The notes under the pieces were generated by a model. It did no database searches, had not been told where the DNA came from, and saw nothing but the letters and a program-made list of their open reading frames with translations. Positions 18,041 to 26,202 of a DNA stretch of 64,000 nt are shown piece by piece. Numbering within the stretch: the stretch's first letter is position 1; each line of letters begins with the position of its first letter. Source of the DNA: Chloroflexi bacterium RBG_13_51_36 (GTDB lineage: Bacteria; Chloroflexota; Dehalococcoidia; GIF9; AB-539-J10). The DNA lies in assembly GCA_001796515.1 (NCBI GenBank), contig MGMS01000016.1:1-64000 (forward strand), written 5' to 3'. Made by a program: the position numbers and the translations under genes.

Positions 18041-18491
18041 CTCCCCTTTGCCTGCTCAGACCATTCGGAGCAATAAGAGTCAGAGCCAAATCTCAAGGGT
18101 CATTCAGCCCCGGTCGCAGTGCCTATTGCAGCTAATTCATTTGCAGCCCTTGGCTCAGGAAGCTTTGGTAATATCGTGTTCGTCTCCATCCAAAACAAAG
18201 AATGAGACCGACTGGGAAAGCCGGTTTCACTAGGGGCTCCTCGCCACTCAAATGACCATCTATGGCGGGCGCCTCAACGCTCCAATGCCTGGACACTATC
18301 CAAAGGCTAACCCGTTTTCCGCCTTCCTCTATTAGCTACTAACCACCAAATGTCCCAACTTCGCCCACTATCATCGGATGAATGGCGACAATCAGCGGGG
18401 CTGATCGCTTGTCAGGACATCGTATCCACTCCACAACCTTGAACCCCTTACCTCCCACGTGAACAAAGAGCCTGCCCAAGCTTCCATTGTC
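18041..18491. other. intergenic stretch without a recognised gene
   Basis: About 450 bp between the terminator of the S8 gene and the stop of the minus-strand DUF5305 gene. I see no supported reading frame, RNA gene or repeat of the families found elsewhere in the window. Confidence 0.5.
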
Positions 18492-20111
18492 TTACGCCTG
18501 ACTGACGTACACGTATCTCACGCCGCCGTCAAGAATGCAATAGGTGTGCTTATCAACCTCGGCGCGATGCAGCACTGGCTTGAGCAGGGCATCGGCGATC
18601 CCGACCAGTTCATTCACCGAGCCAACGGGTATGACCGCCTCCTCAATCCTCGCTGGCGGCAGTTCACCTACATCCACAATCACACCTTTGTGTTTCTTTT
18701 TCACCCGCAATGCTTCCTCTTCTATCCCAGATGCTGGCACTGTCTGTGCCTCGCGCCTGTTCCGTAGCACGAACAGGAGACCCAGCACTGTCAAGGTCAG
18801 TCCCACCAGAGCCAATGCTCTAAACACCCATGTCTTGCCGATAGGCACTGTCCTGTATTCCACAACAGTTCCCGGCTGCTGCTTACTCAGATCACCCTTC
18901 AGAGTAAGAGTGGTCATCCCCAGTTGCCCCTGCAGGCTGTGGGTAAATACCTGGTCTACATGCTGAGAATCAAGGTCGGCCGTAGTGTGAACCGTGGCTT
19001 TGATGGTCAGGTCATAACTTGCCGCGCCAAAACCCAATTCGCTTCGCAAAGTATTTGTCACTGCATTGAACATGTTGATGTCCACGGGGAAATAAACCAC
19101 AAGTGGTCCCGATTCACTGGTCTCGGGCACCAAGGTAAAGCTTTTGCTCCACATCCCGGGATATTCGAGTAGCGCCGTAACCTCTACCTCTTCGACCAGA
19201 TTTGTGGCCGGTTTGTCGCTCAGAAACTGATAGGAAAAACCTGCCTCGATACTGTCAACTATGTTAGGAAAGTACACCAGCCCCGGGCCCAGAGTTTGGG
19301 AAGGTGACGAAGGCTCTGCCGCAGGAACCGTGTTCGACCTGAGCACATCTGTTTCGTAAAGCATATTTGGCTCGAGATAGACTTCGTAATCGAACCAGCC
19401 CTCCTCGCGATAGCTAACGCCATCCTTGCTGCCCGTATCGCTGCTTCGGAAGCTACCCTCGAACTGCAAGGTGTATGCCTGAGCGACAGCGGTGATTTCA
19501 TGGCTGAAGTCATCTTCGATAGTCTGTCCCGCGCTAGTCTCAGCCGTAGTGTGAACGGTAGCTCGGATAGTGAACTGGTTCTGGTAACTGCTGAGTCCTA
19601 TCTCCTTCTCTATGTCATCTACCACACTTTCTAGAGCCCCAAGGTCTAAAGGGAAGTCAACTTCGAATTCCTGCTCTTGATGGGTTTCTTCCAGGATGGT
19701 TATCTGCTTCTGCCACATGCCCGGATTTTCGGCAACTGCTGCAATCACCACTTCGTTACTAATGCTGGACAGTGCCTCCCCGCAACTGAAATTGTAGCTG
19801 AAGATTAGCCGGGTCTCCTCGATGATATTGCGAAAGAAAACCGGGGATGTCTCCTCCTCCGTCTCTTCTTCCTGTGGCTGTGAGGAACCGTACAGGCTGT
19901 TAGGTTTGAGATACACCAGATAATCGAACGTTCCCCGATGTGCGTAGTTCGCCACCACAATCGGCTGTTCTGTTCTTGACGGCAGGGAAAAGGCGCTCCC
20001 CACCCCCACGAGAGCGGCGACAAGCAGCAAACACGCCCCAACCAGAGAGCCCAGTTTCAACCACGGGGACCTGGCAAAGGCCGCCCGGGTGGGCTTATTG
20101 TTTAGCTTCAT
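18492..20111 (-). CDS. DUF5305 family membrane protein
   Basis: The 539-residue protein has an N-terminal membrane helix (LVGACLLLVAALVGVGSAF), a long extracellular beta-rich region made of two similar halves (each with FDYLVYLKPNSLY or FDYEVYLEPNMLY, then a TTAETSAG or TTADLD segment), and a second membrane helix near residue 425 (ALALVGLTLTVLGLLFVLR) followed by a cytoplasmic tail. This is the DUF5305 layout, often found beside SipW-type signal peptidases. It lies 38 bp downstream of the signal peptidase gene and is probably in its operon. The internal duplication suggests it binds or guides an extended surface protein, but this is inference. Confidence 0.75.
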   Translation of the reverse strand: MKLNNKPTRAAFARSPWLKLGSLVGACLLLVAALVGVGSAFSLPSRTEQPIVVANYAHRGTFDYLVYLKPNSLYGSSQPQEEETEEETSPVFFRNIIEETRLIFSYNFSCGEALSSISNEVVIAAVAENPGMWQKQITILEETHQEQEFEVDFPLDLGALESVVDDIEKEIGLSSYQNQFTIRATVHTTAETSAGQTIEDDFSHEITAVAQAYTLQFEGSFRSSDTGSKDGVSYREEGWFDYEVYLEPNMLYETDVLRSNTVPAAEPSSPSQTLGPGLVYFPNIVDSIEAGFSYQFLSDKPATNLVEEVEVTALLEYPGMWSKSFTLVPETSESGPLVVYFPVDINMFNAVTNTLRSELGFGAASYDLTIKATVHTTADLDSQHVDQVFTHSLQGQLGMTTLTLKGDLSKQQPGTVVEYRTVPIGKTWVFRALALVGLTLTVLGLLFVLRNRREAQTVPASGIEEEALRVKKKHKGVIVDVGELPPARIEEAVIPVGSVNELVGIADALLKPVLHRAEVDKHTYCILDGGVRYVYVSQA

Positions 20112-20149
20112 AGTAACCTCCTGCAGCTGTCATAGCTGTGCATATCAAG

Positions 20150-20722
20150 CTAGACCGAAAACGCCCGTTTCCTCCACCGGCGCTGCCGCTCCAGCCGGCT
20201 AGCCAGCCTTTTTACTCTTACATTGTGTGACCGGTTCACGTCCCTGATGGTACTGCCAACGATAATTGCCGCGGGTATGCACACCAGGAAAACGAAGCCC
20301 TGCCAGGTGCGGACATAGCGCACAGCGTAACTAGCCGCATACCCCAGGTAGGGAATGCTGAAAATCACCTTGCCGTGCACATTCGCGGCCGGCACGTAGT
20401 ACGGGTCAGTTTCCTCGGTGGCATCGCCCTTGGTGTCAAAAAGGGTCTGCTCATTACGATGCACAGCCATTACGCGGTGGCTGACGATAACATCAGGGTC
20501 CCAGGGTGGGTCAAAGGCAATGACGTCACCTACTTTCACGTCCTCGGGGTCTATGGGCAGCATCACGGCCAAGGCCCCAGCCCGCATCGCCGGCTCCATG
20601 CTGCTGCTGCGAACGATGGCCAGGCTCCCCGAAAACACCGATGGTATGAGGACGGCTAAGAGCACAAAACAAAGCACCAGCCCTAGAATTATGTTGACAA
20701 CCCACTTGCCCGTTCGTTTCAT
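20150..20722 (-). CDS. SipW-type signal peptidase I
   Basis: The 190-residue protein has an N-terminal membrane helix, the catalytic Ser in VRSSSMEPAMRAGAL (near residue 40), and later GDVIAF, VSHRVMAV and TKGDATEETDPYYV segments of the archaeal/ER-type signal peptidases, in which His replaces the Lys of classical enzymes. A second helix lies near residue 138. Such peptidases mature TasA/camelysin-type proteins, and two proteins with matching signal peptides are encoded at 25426-27111. A broken copy of this gene is at 21444-21605. Confidence 0.85.
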   Translation of the reverse strand: MKRTGKWVVNIILGLVLCFVLLAVLIPSVFSGSLAIVRSSSMEPAMRAGALAVMLPIDPEDVKVGDVIAFDPPWDPDVIVSHRVMAVHRNEQTLFDTKGDATEETDPYYVPAANVHGKVIFSIPYLGYAASYAVRYVRTWQGFVFLVCIPAAIIVGSTIRDVNRSHNVRVKRLASRLERQRRWRKRAFSV

Positions 20723-21094
20723 AGTATCCTGCCATAAAATATATCATAGCCGACAACTGCAATGCTAGCCATAATTAAACGCCAGAGCATGCCGCTTCTG
20801 ACGCTCACAATTGCGAGGGAGAGAGATTGCTCGCTGACGCTCTGGAGCAGGCTCTGCACAATGCAGAGATTCAAAAATCAAAGGTCAAGAGTCAAAATGG
20901 AGAGCTTTTGATCTTTGCTCTATCATCTTGCGCATTTATCTTTGCTTTTTGTATTTTAGCGGCCTTATCCGAAGCCTGGATTCTGGTACTTAGGATTTGG
21001 TCAACGTGGTTTCCGCGCACCTTTCAGGCGCCAGCATTGGCAAGAGCAACCAGTTCACAGAGCCGTATGATGCAGAATCAGAGCTTGTCTCAGG
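20723..21094. other. intergenic stretch without a recognised gene
   Basis: The 372 bp between the signal peptidase start and the end of the ABM-domain gene hold no supported reading frame. A short stretch near 20812-20835 (GCGAGGGAGAGAGATTGCTCG) resembles the small GATTGC-type palindromic repeats found elsewhere. Confidence 0.4.
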
Positions 21095-21394
21095 CTATGC
21101 CCACATTTCCGCGGGCTCCACCATCATGTATGTTGTCACCCGGGGTGTTTCGGTCAGAACCGTTTCAGCCTCTCGGAGCAGTTCTTGCGTTATACTGGAT
21201 GCTTCCCATGTCTTCCAGTCTTCCAGTCTATCCCACGTGCTCACCATGGCCACGATAGAGACATTCTTCTGACTGACAATATTCTCAACCCCTCTGAAGC
21301 CCGGATACTGCATAGCATGTGACCTGAGTCTCAACAACGTGGGTTGTATGTCTTTGTCTTTTTTTACGTTGCATCCTACGATACCTTTTATCAT
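21095..21394 (-). CDS. ABM-domain (antibiotic biosynthesis monooxygenase-like) protein
   Basis: The 99-residue product starts at the ATG at 21394 behind GGGAGGTGATA. It reads MIKGIVGCNVKKDKD, then FRGVENIV, VSIVAMVSTWDRLEDWKTWE and a final helix, the ferredoxin-like dimeric alpha/beta barrel of the ABM family. Small proteins of this type act as monooxygenases or haem-binding proteins; nothing here fixes the role. It sits between the intact signal peptidase gene and a broken copy of it. Confidence 0.65.
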   Translation of the reverse strand: MIKGIVGCNVKKDKDIQPTLLRLRSHAMQYPGFRGVENIVSQKNVSIVAMVSTWDRLEDWKTWEASSITQELLREAETVLTETPRVTTYMMVEPAEMWA

Positions 21395-21443
21395 TATCAC
21401 CTCCCCTGTCTTTTGGGTTGCCCCAGACCTCCCTGGTGCGGTG

Positions 21444-21605
21444 CTAACCTGCCTGCAAAGCCCCTGCCTGCATCGCTCGCTCCATGCTGCTACGAACGAT
21501 GGCCAGGCTCGCGGAAAATGCCGACGACATAAGGACGGCCAGAGGGACAAAGCAAAGCACCGGTCCCAGAATTATGTTGATGGCGCACTTCCCCACTCAT
21601 TTCAT
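21444..21605 (-). pseudogene. truncated copy of the SipW-type signal peptidase gene
   Basis: Reading the minus strand from the ATG at 21605 gives MK, a TGA stop, then VGKCAINIILGPVLCF and a continuation through SLAIVRSSMERAMQAGAL, closely matching the first 50 residues of the peptidase encoded at 20150-20722 (MKRTGKWVVNIILG and SMEPAMRAGAL). The copy ends right after the catalytic Ser region. It is a 5' fragment with a stop at codon 3 and cannot make an active enzyme. Confidence 0.8.
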
Positions 21606-21774
21606 AATGTCCTGCCGTGAAGGTATGTTGCAGTCGCCCGTCGGAGTCCTATCCATAATCGCGCAGGGCAACCCGGGTGCCGCCCAGGCCTACCTGCCGT
21701 TAATGCCCCGCGGGGCGGGGCTGAGTCACAAGGCTCATTCAGCCCCGTTCGCAGAGCTCTTAATCACCTGTTGT

Positions 21775-23211
21775 CTAGGGACAATAGTAACAGCCTACAC
21801 CATGGGCAAATATGTAAGCGGTAGTCCAGCTGGTTATGTTGTCGTTTGTGGCCTCTATCCAGCCAGTCTCAGGTACCATGGGGTCCAGCGTGCCTTTGTA
21901 CTCGCACTTACCGGGCACCGGATTCTTCTTGTTCATGACGGCCTTCTTAAGGTTGGCCAGCGAACTGTCAACCTGCAGATGATACTCGCTGAGTCCAGCC
22001 AGGGTACAACCGTTCATGTCCGTCAGCACGTAGTTCACGAAGATATGATTACCATTATCATAGACATACAGCGTACCGCACAGCTGAGTTATTCCGGTGT
22101 AAATGGGATATTCCTTGGGTGAAGCTTCTGTACCCCATCCCTTGTTGTAGTAGATCCAGGTGAACCAGTTCTCCTGTGCAGCGTCGAAGAGGTATTCACC
22201 GGGCTGTGTCTGAGCGGCACAGACGGTTCCGCAGCTCGGCGTCCGCTGTGTGTTAACGAAGGTCAGCTCAAGCGTATCACCGATAGTGACTGTCTGTGGG
22301 GCGGCTCCCTCGTAGCCCTCAGGAACTACCGTCTCTTCGACGGTGCAGGTGAGCCCACATATCAGCTCGCTAAGGCACAATACGCCGTCAGCCGGGCATT
22401 CATCGTTAAGCCCGTTGTCAACCACAGTAAGAGAACCGGTGTTCGTCTTGGGGTCAGGGGTAATGACGAAGGTAGCGCCGGCAAGGGCATTGCCCGCACC
22501 ATCTACCTTCTTGATGATCAATTTGCCCCGTTCCGGCGTGTCGACGAAGGTGAGCTCGACTGTCTCTCCGGCTGTAGTTACATGTGCGGTCTGAGGCGGA
22601 GCCACAGTGTAGCCCGCAGGCGGTACGGTCTCGGTGACGGTGCAGGTGACGCAGACCTGGCATTCGCTGACCGACAGGACGCCGGGTATGCCAATAGCCT
22701 CGTCATTAAGTCCTTCATCCACTATGGTGAGGGCAGGCAGCTCGCCGGTTTTGGGGTTGGGGCTGATCTCGAAGGTGGCTCCCGCCAGGGCATTCCCCGC
22801 TCCATCCTTCTTGAGGATTACTATCTGTCCCACCTCCTGGACCTGCGCCTCGTTGTTGAAGGTCACCTCGACCTCGCAGGATACTTGCACTATCTGGTCG
22901 GGCAACTGCTGATAGGCGCTCCCCGGGACCAGTACCTCATGAATTATGGTTGGTCCCTTGATGGTACTGTAGATGACACCGGTGCCGGCCCCGGTTATGA
23001 CCACCGTCCCGACCACGAAATCATCTCCGTCAATAACGCCATTGTTGTTCAAGTCCCGCCATGCTTCAAAAGTGAAGTCCTCTATTGGTGCGCCTGCCGG
23101 AATAGTCTTGTGAATGGTGATTGGAATAGGTTCCACAGCCGCGACCGCAGGCACCCAGATGATGCCCAGCGCCAGGGTCACGGCCAGTGCTATCAGTATC
23201 AGTCTCTTCAT
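21775..23211 (-). CDS. secreted SpaA/CnaB-type repeat protein
   Basis: The 478-residue protein has a signal peptide (residues 1-24, cut near AVA), an N-terminal beta domain (ITIHKTIPAGAP), then two SpaA-like prealbumin-fold domains starting GQIVILKKDGAGNALAGATF and GKLIIKKVDGAGNALAGATF. Each has the Glu before PPAGY or PEGY and a terminal LTFVD/LTFVN, the places where Lys, Glu and Asn/Asp form intramolecular isopeptide bonds in this fold. Extra Cys pairs occur. The last 150 residues form another domain (ENWFTWIYYNKGWGTE) ending CYYCP. There is no LPxTG sortase motif. It is a close paralogue of the next gene upstream. Confidence 0.8.
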   Translation of the reverse strand: MKRLILIALAVTLALGIIWVPAVAAVEPIPITIHKTIPAGAPIEDFTFEAWRDLNNNGVIDGDDFVVGTVVITGAGTGVIYSTIKGPTIIHEVLVPGSAYQQLPDQIVQVSCEVEVTFNNEAQVQEVGQIVILKKDGAGNALAGATFEISPNPKTGELPALTIVDEGLNDEAIGIPGVLSVSECQVCVTCTVTETVPPAGYTVAPPQTAHVTTAGETVELTFVDTPERGKLIIKKVDGAGNALAGATFVITPDPKTNTGSLTVVDNGLNDECPADGVLCLSELICGLTCTVEETVVPEGYEGAAPQTVTIGDTLELTFVNTQRTPSCGTVCAAQTQPGEYLFDAAQENWFTWIYYNKGWGTEASPKEYPIYTGITQLCGTLYVYDNGNHIFVNYVLTDMNGCTLAGLSEYHLQVDSSLANLKKAVMNKKNPVPGKCEYKGTLDPMVPETGWIEATNDNITSWTTAYIFAHGVGCYYCP

Positions 23212-23581
23212 GATTTGTCCTCCTTGTTTTTCATTGTCTGTTTCTCATTCTTCACCAAAATTGCCACAAACTGTCTCGCCTCTTTTCATGTGCCCGTCAG
23301 ACCATACACAGGCCTCCTTTCGCTGATAAGGTTGATCTGCTCCACCTCAAGGTCAGCTTAGGTGGGCTTCCTTCGTAGGATTTGCGCATCTTCTCCCCGC
23401 CTTCCCTAAGAGCTGATTTCATCTTCAGTGTTCCACAAATGCTGCAGTATTGTCAACTTTGGTTAAGAAAGCACATGTCGCAGTCCTGCGGTTTTCTGTT
23501 CATAGCTAAACAACCAACCGTATATTCACCAGAATGGCAATCATTCTGTTCTATATCTTAGTGGTGCTGCCGATAGCCAAG
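23212..23581. other. intergenic stretch between the two SpaA-type genes
   Basis: The 370 bp contain the leader of the 478-residue SpaA gene (AGGAGGACAAATC just before its ATG, on the minus strand). No gene is supported and no terminator with a T run is evident. Confidence 0.45.
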
Positions 23582-25315
23582 CTATCGCCCACCCCAACTC
23601 GAACACCCGCCCCAACCTGACCACCCGCCCCAGCTCGAGGACGAACCCCAACCCGAACAACTACCCCAACCTCCGCTCCAACTCGAACAGCCACCCCAGC
23701 CCGACCACCCGCCCCAACCCTGCCAGGACCACCATCCTCCCCAGCATCCACTCCCACACTGACTCTCGCGATAGTTGACGAATTTCAGACACTGCTCACA
23801 GGCAATGGTCACCGTCTGGGGCGGTCCGACAACATAGCCCGGGGGAGCCACTGTCTCGGTAACGGTGTAGGTAATGCCTTTGAGGCAGTTGGTGACCAGC
23901 AATATGCCGGCAGTGGGGTCTTCATCATTAAGGCCGTTATCAACCACGGTGAGAGAACCGGTGCCCGTCTTGGGATTGGGTTCGATCAGGAACTGGGCGC
24001 CGGCAAGAAGGCGACCGCAGTTATCCACCTTCTTGATCTTTAACTGGCCCCGTTCCTCCTTCTCGTTAACGAATTTCAAATACTGCTCGCAGGCAACGGT
24101 CACCGTCTGGGGCGGTCCGGCAACATAGCCCGGGGGAGGCACTGTCTCGGTAACCGTGTAGGTAATACCTTTGAGGCAGTCCGTGAGCAGCAATATGCCC
24201 GCAGTGGGGTCTTCATCGTTAAGGCCGTTATCAACCACGGTGAGAGAACCGGTGCCCGTCTTGGGATTGGGCTCGATCAGGAACTGAGCGCCGCCAAGGA
24301 GGCCACCGCACTTGTCCACCTTCTTGATCTTTAGCTGTCCCCGTTCCTCTTTCTCGTTAACGAAGGTCAGAGCCACCTCAGCACTGATGGTAACTGTCTG
24401 CGGCGGTGCCGGTACATAGCCAGCAGGAGCTACCGTCTCCTCAACTGTGCAGACAGTGCCGATTATGCATCCGGTAACCTTCAAGGTGCCCTCAGCCGGG
24501 TCTTCATCGTTGAGCCCGTTGTCAACCAGGGTCATGGCCCCAGCGCCGGTCTTGGGGTCGGGGGTAATGACAAAGGTGGCGCCGGCAAGGGCATTGCCCG
24601 CACCATCTACCTTCTGGATGATCAATTCACCCAATTCAGGCGTGTTTATGAAGGTCAGCTCGACCGTCTCTCCGGCTGTAGTCACATGTGCCGTCTGGGG
24701 CGGAGCCGCAGTGTAGCCCGCAGGCGGTACGGTCTCGGTAACGGTGCAGGTCACGCAGACCTTGCATTCGCTGACCGACAGGACGCCGGGTATGCCAATG
24801 GCCTCGTCATTGAGTCCTTCGTCCACTATTGTGAGCGCAGGCAGCTCTCCCGTTATGGGATTGGGGCTGATCTCGAACGTTGCTCCCGCCAGGGCGTTCC
24901 CGGCTCCATCCTTCTTGAGAATTACTATCTGGCCCACCTCCTGGACCTGCGCCTCGTTGTGGATGACCACCTCGACCTCACAGGATACCTGCACTATCAC
25001 GTCAGGCGATTGTTGATAAGCGCTGCCCGGGATGAGCACCTCATGGATTATGGTTACTCCCATTATGGTGCTGTAGATGACACCGGTGCCGGCTCCGACT
25101 ATGACCACCTGCCCGACAAAGATGTCACCTGCGTCGATAACGCCGTTGTTGTTTATGTCCCGCCAGGCCTCAAAGGTGAAGGCCTCTATCGGTCCGCCTG
25201 CCGGGATAGTCTTGTGAATGGTGATTGGAACGGGTTCCACAGCCGCGACCGCAGGCGCCCAGGCCATGCCCAGCGCCAGGGCCAAGGCCAATGCTATCAA
25301 TATCAGTCTCTTCAC
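23582..25315 (-). CDS. secreted SpaA-type repeat protein with Trp/Gly/Ser/Cys-rich tail
   Basis: The 577-residue protein has a signal peptide, an N-terminal domain nearly identical to that of the 478-residue paralogue, and four SpaA-like domains beginning near residues 135, 235, 330 and 425, each with Lys in the first strand (ILKKDGAG, LIIQKVDG, LKIKKVDK, LKIKKVDN), a Glu before APAGY or PPGY, and mostly a final FVN. Domains 3 and 4 are almost identical in DNA, a recent duplication. The last 58 residues have 14 Trp in a Gly/Ser background with Cys (CWGGWWSWQGWGGWSGWGG). No sortase signal is present. The tail could mediate surface adhesion or crosslinking; that is speculation. Confidence 0.8.
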   Translation of the reverse strand: MKRLILIALALALALGMAWAPAVAAVEPVPITIHKTIPAGGPIEAFTFEAWRDINNNGVIDAGDIFVGQVVIVGAGTGVIYSTIMGVTIIHEVLIPGSAYQQSPDVIVQVSCEVEVVIHNEAQVQEVGQIVILKKDGAGNALAGATFEISPNPITGELPALTIVDEGLNDEAIGIPGVLSVSECKVCVTCTVTETVPPAGYTAAPPQTAHVTTAGETVELTFINTPELGELIIQKVDGAGNALAGATFVITPDPKTGAGAMTLVDNGLNDEDPAEGTLKVTGCIIGTVCTVEETVAPAGYVPAPPQTVTISAEVALTFVNEKEERGQLKIKKVDKCGGLLGGAQFLIEPNPKTGTGSLTVVDNGLNDEDPTAGILLLTDCLKGITYTVTETVPPPGYVAGPPQTVTVACEQYLKFVNEKEERGQLKIKKVDNCGRLLAGAQFLIEPNPKTGTGSLTVVDNGLNDEDPTAGILLVTNCLKGITYTVTETVAPPGYVVGPPQTVTIACEQCLKFVNYRESQCGSGCWGGWWSWQGWGGWSGWGGCSSWSGGWGSCSGWGSSSSWGGWSGWGGCSSWGGR

Positions 25316-25425
25316 TATCTGCCCTCCTTTCTATATTGTGATTGTCCTTATGGCCAATAAACTATACGTCTCTGAATACAAGGAAAATAAGACTGATTGC
25401 GGCATGGCAGTGACAATATGAATAG

Positions 25426-26082
25426 TTACTCCGGCACTGAGAGACAGTTTTCACTTATCTCACTGTCAGCAAAACCGAACTTCTTGAATGACATCGACTC
25501 GAAGGCCATGTTGCCGGTCAGTTCGAAAATGATGTCGAAGTCTAAATCGTGGGTGGGGCACGGTCCGTTGTATTCCACCGCCAGCTTCAGCTGGCGAACC
25601 GCCTGGGCTGGCAGGTCCCCCAGCCGAATCTCATGGCAATCGAGGTTGGCAATAGTGTTACTTGCCACCAGCAGCACAGGGGTGTCCGGCTGGCCATCAT
25701 CGTCATACCAGATGCTCATATTCGCATAGCTGGATAAGCCATTGCTGTCGGACACGGTCTTTATGTGAACGTAAGCCTTGGCATCTACGCAGCCGGCATT
25801 CCACAGCAAGGAGTAGCACGTATAATTGCGTCCTGGCATGAGCGAAGCGTCAAAACACGGGTCAATCCCCACGCCCCACGGTTGGTCGTCCTTGAACGCC
25901 CCGGGGTTTGCCCAATCGGTATCGCATCTGGCTACGAGTAGGTCAACGCTGCCCGTCTCAATGTAGTTACCGTGCGAGGTCTCGCTGTCGCTCCAGGTAG
26001 CCAGGGTGCCGCCCAGGCCGCCCAGCACCAGGCTGCCCACAAGCACCAGGCTAATCAGTAATAGTTTCGTCGCTCTCACCAA
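25426..26082 (-). CDS. SipW-dependent (TasA/camelysin-like) secreted protein
   Basis: The 218-residue protein has the hallmark SipW-type signal peptide: LVLGGLGGTLATWSDSETS followed by GNYIETGSVDL. TasA, CalY and related proteins have this exact ending, and the body after it is beta-rich with several Cys (CDTDW, PCFDAS, CYSLLWNAGC). Such proteins form matrix fibres or surface coats after cleavage by a SipW peptidase, which is encoded at 20150. It follows the paralogue at 26203-27111 in the same direction. Confidence 0.8.
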   Translation of the reverse strand: MVRATKLLLISLVLVGSLVLGGLGGTLATWSDSETSHGNYIETGSVDLLVARCDTDWANPGAFKDDQPWGVGIDPCFDASLMPGRNYTCYSLLWNAGCVDAKAYVHIKTVSDSNGLSSYANMSIWYDDDGQPDTPVLLVASNTIANLDCHEIRLGDLPAQAVRQLKLAVEYNGPCPTHDLDFDIIFELTGNMAFESMSFKKFGFADSEISENCLSVPE

Positions 26083-26118
26083 AAATACTCCCGAACTTGC
26101 CCAAGATTGAAGGCTCTT

Positions 26119-26153
26119 CCCGGGGGATGCCCCTCAGGGGGGCATCCCCCGGG
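26119..26153. promoter_or_regulatory. strong GC hairpin between two SipW-substrate genes
   Basis: CCCGGGGGATGCCCC and GGGGCATCCCCCGGG form a perfect 15-bp stem with a five-base loop. No T run follows on either strand. Its place between two consecutive minus-strand genes suggests RNA processing or partial termination that sets their ratio. Confidence 0.55.
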
Positions 26154-26202
26154 CTTGCCTGTCTCATTGAGCTTTCACAATCACGCGGCGGGTTTGTCTT
26201 GA

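Noticed and set aside
22582..23361. Plus-strand long reading frame opposite the SpaA gene
   Set aside because: It is the mirror of a strongly supported repeat protein; low-complexity and no homology signal.
23551..23757. Minus-strand Gly/Val/Ala/Arg-rich frame (GVRPRAGAGGQVGAGVRVG)
   Set aside because: Alternative frame of the Trp/Gly-rich tail; repetitive codons produce it.
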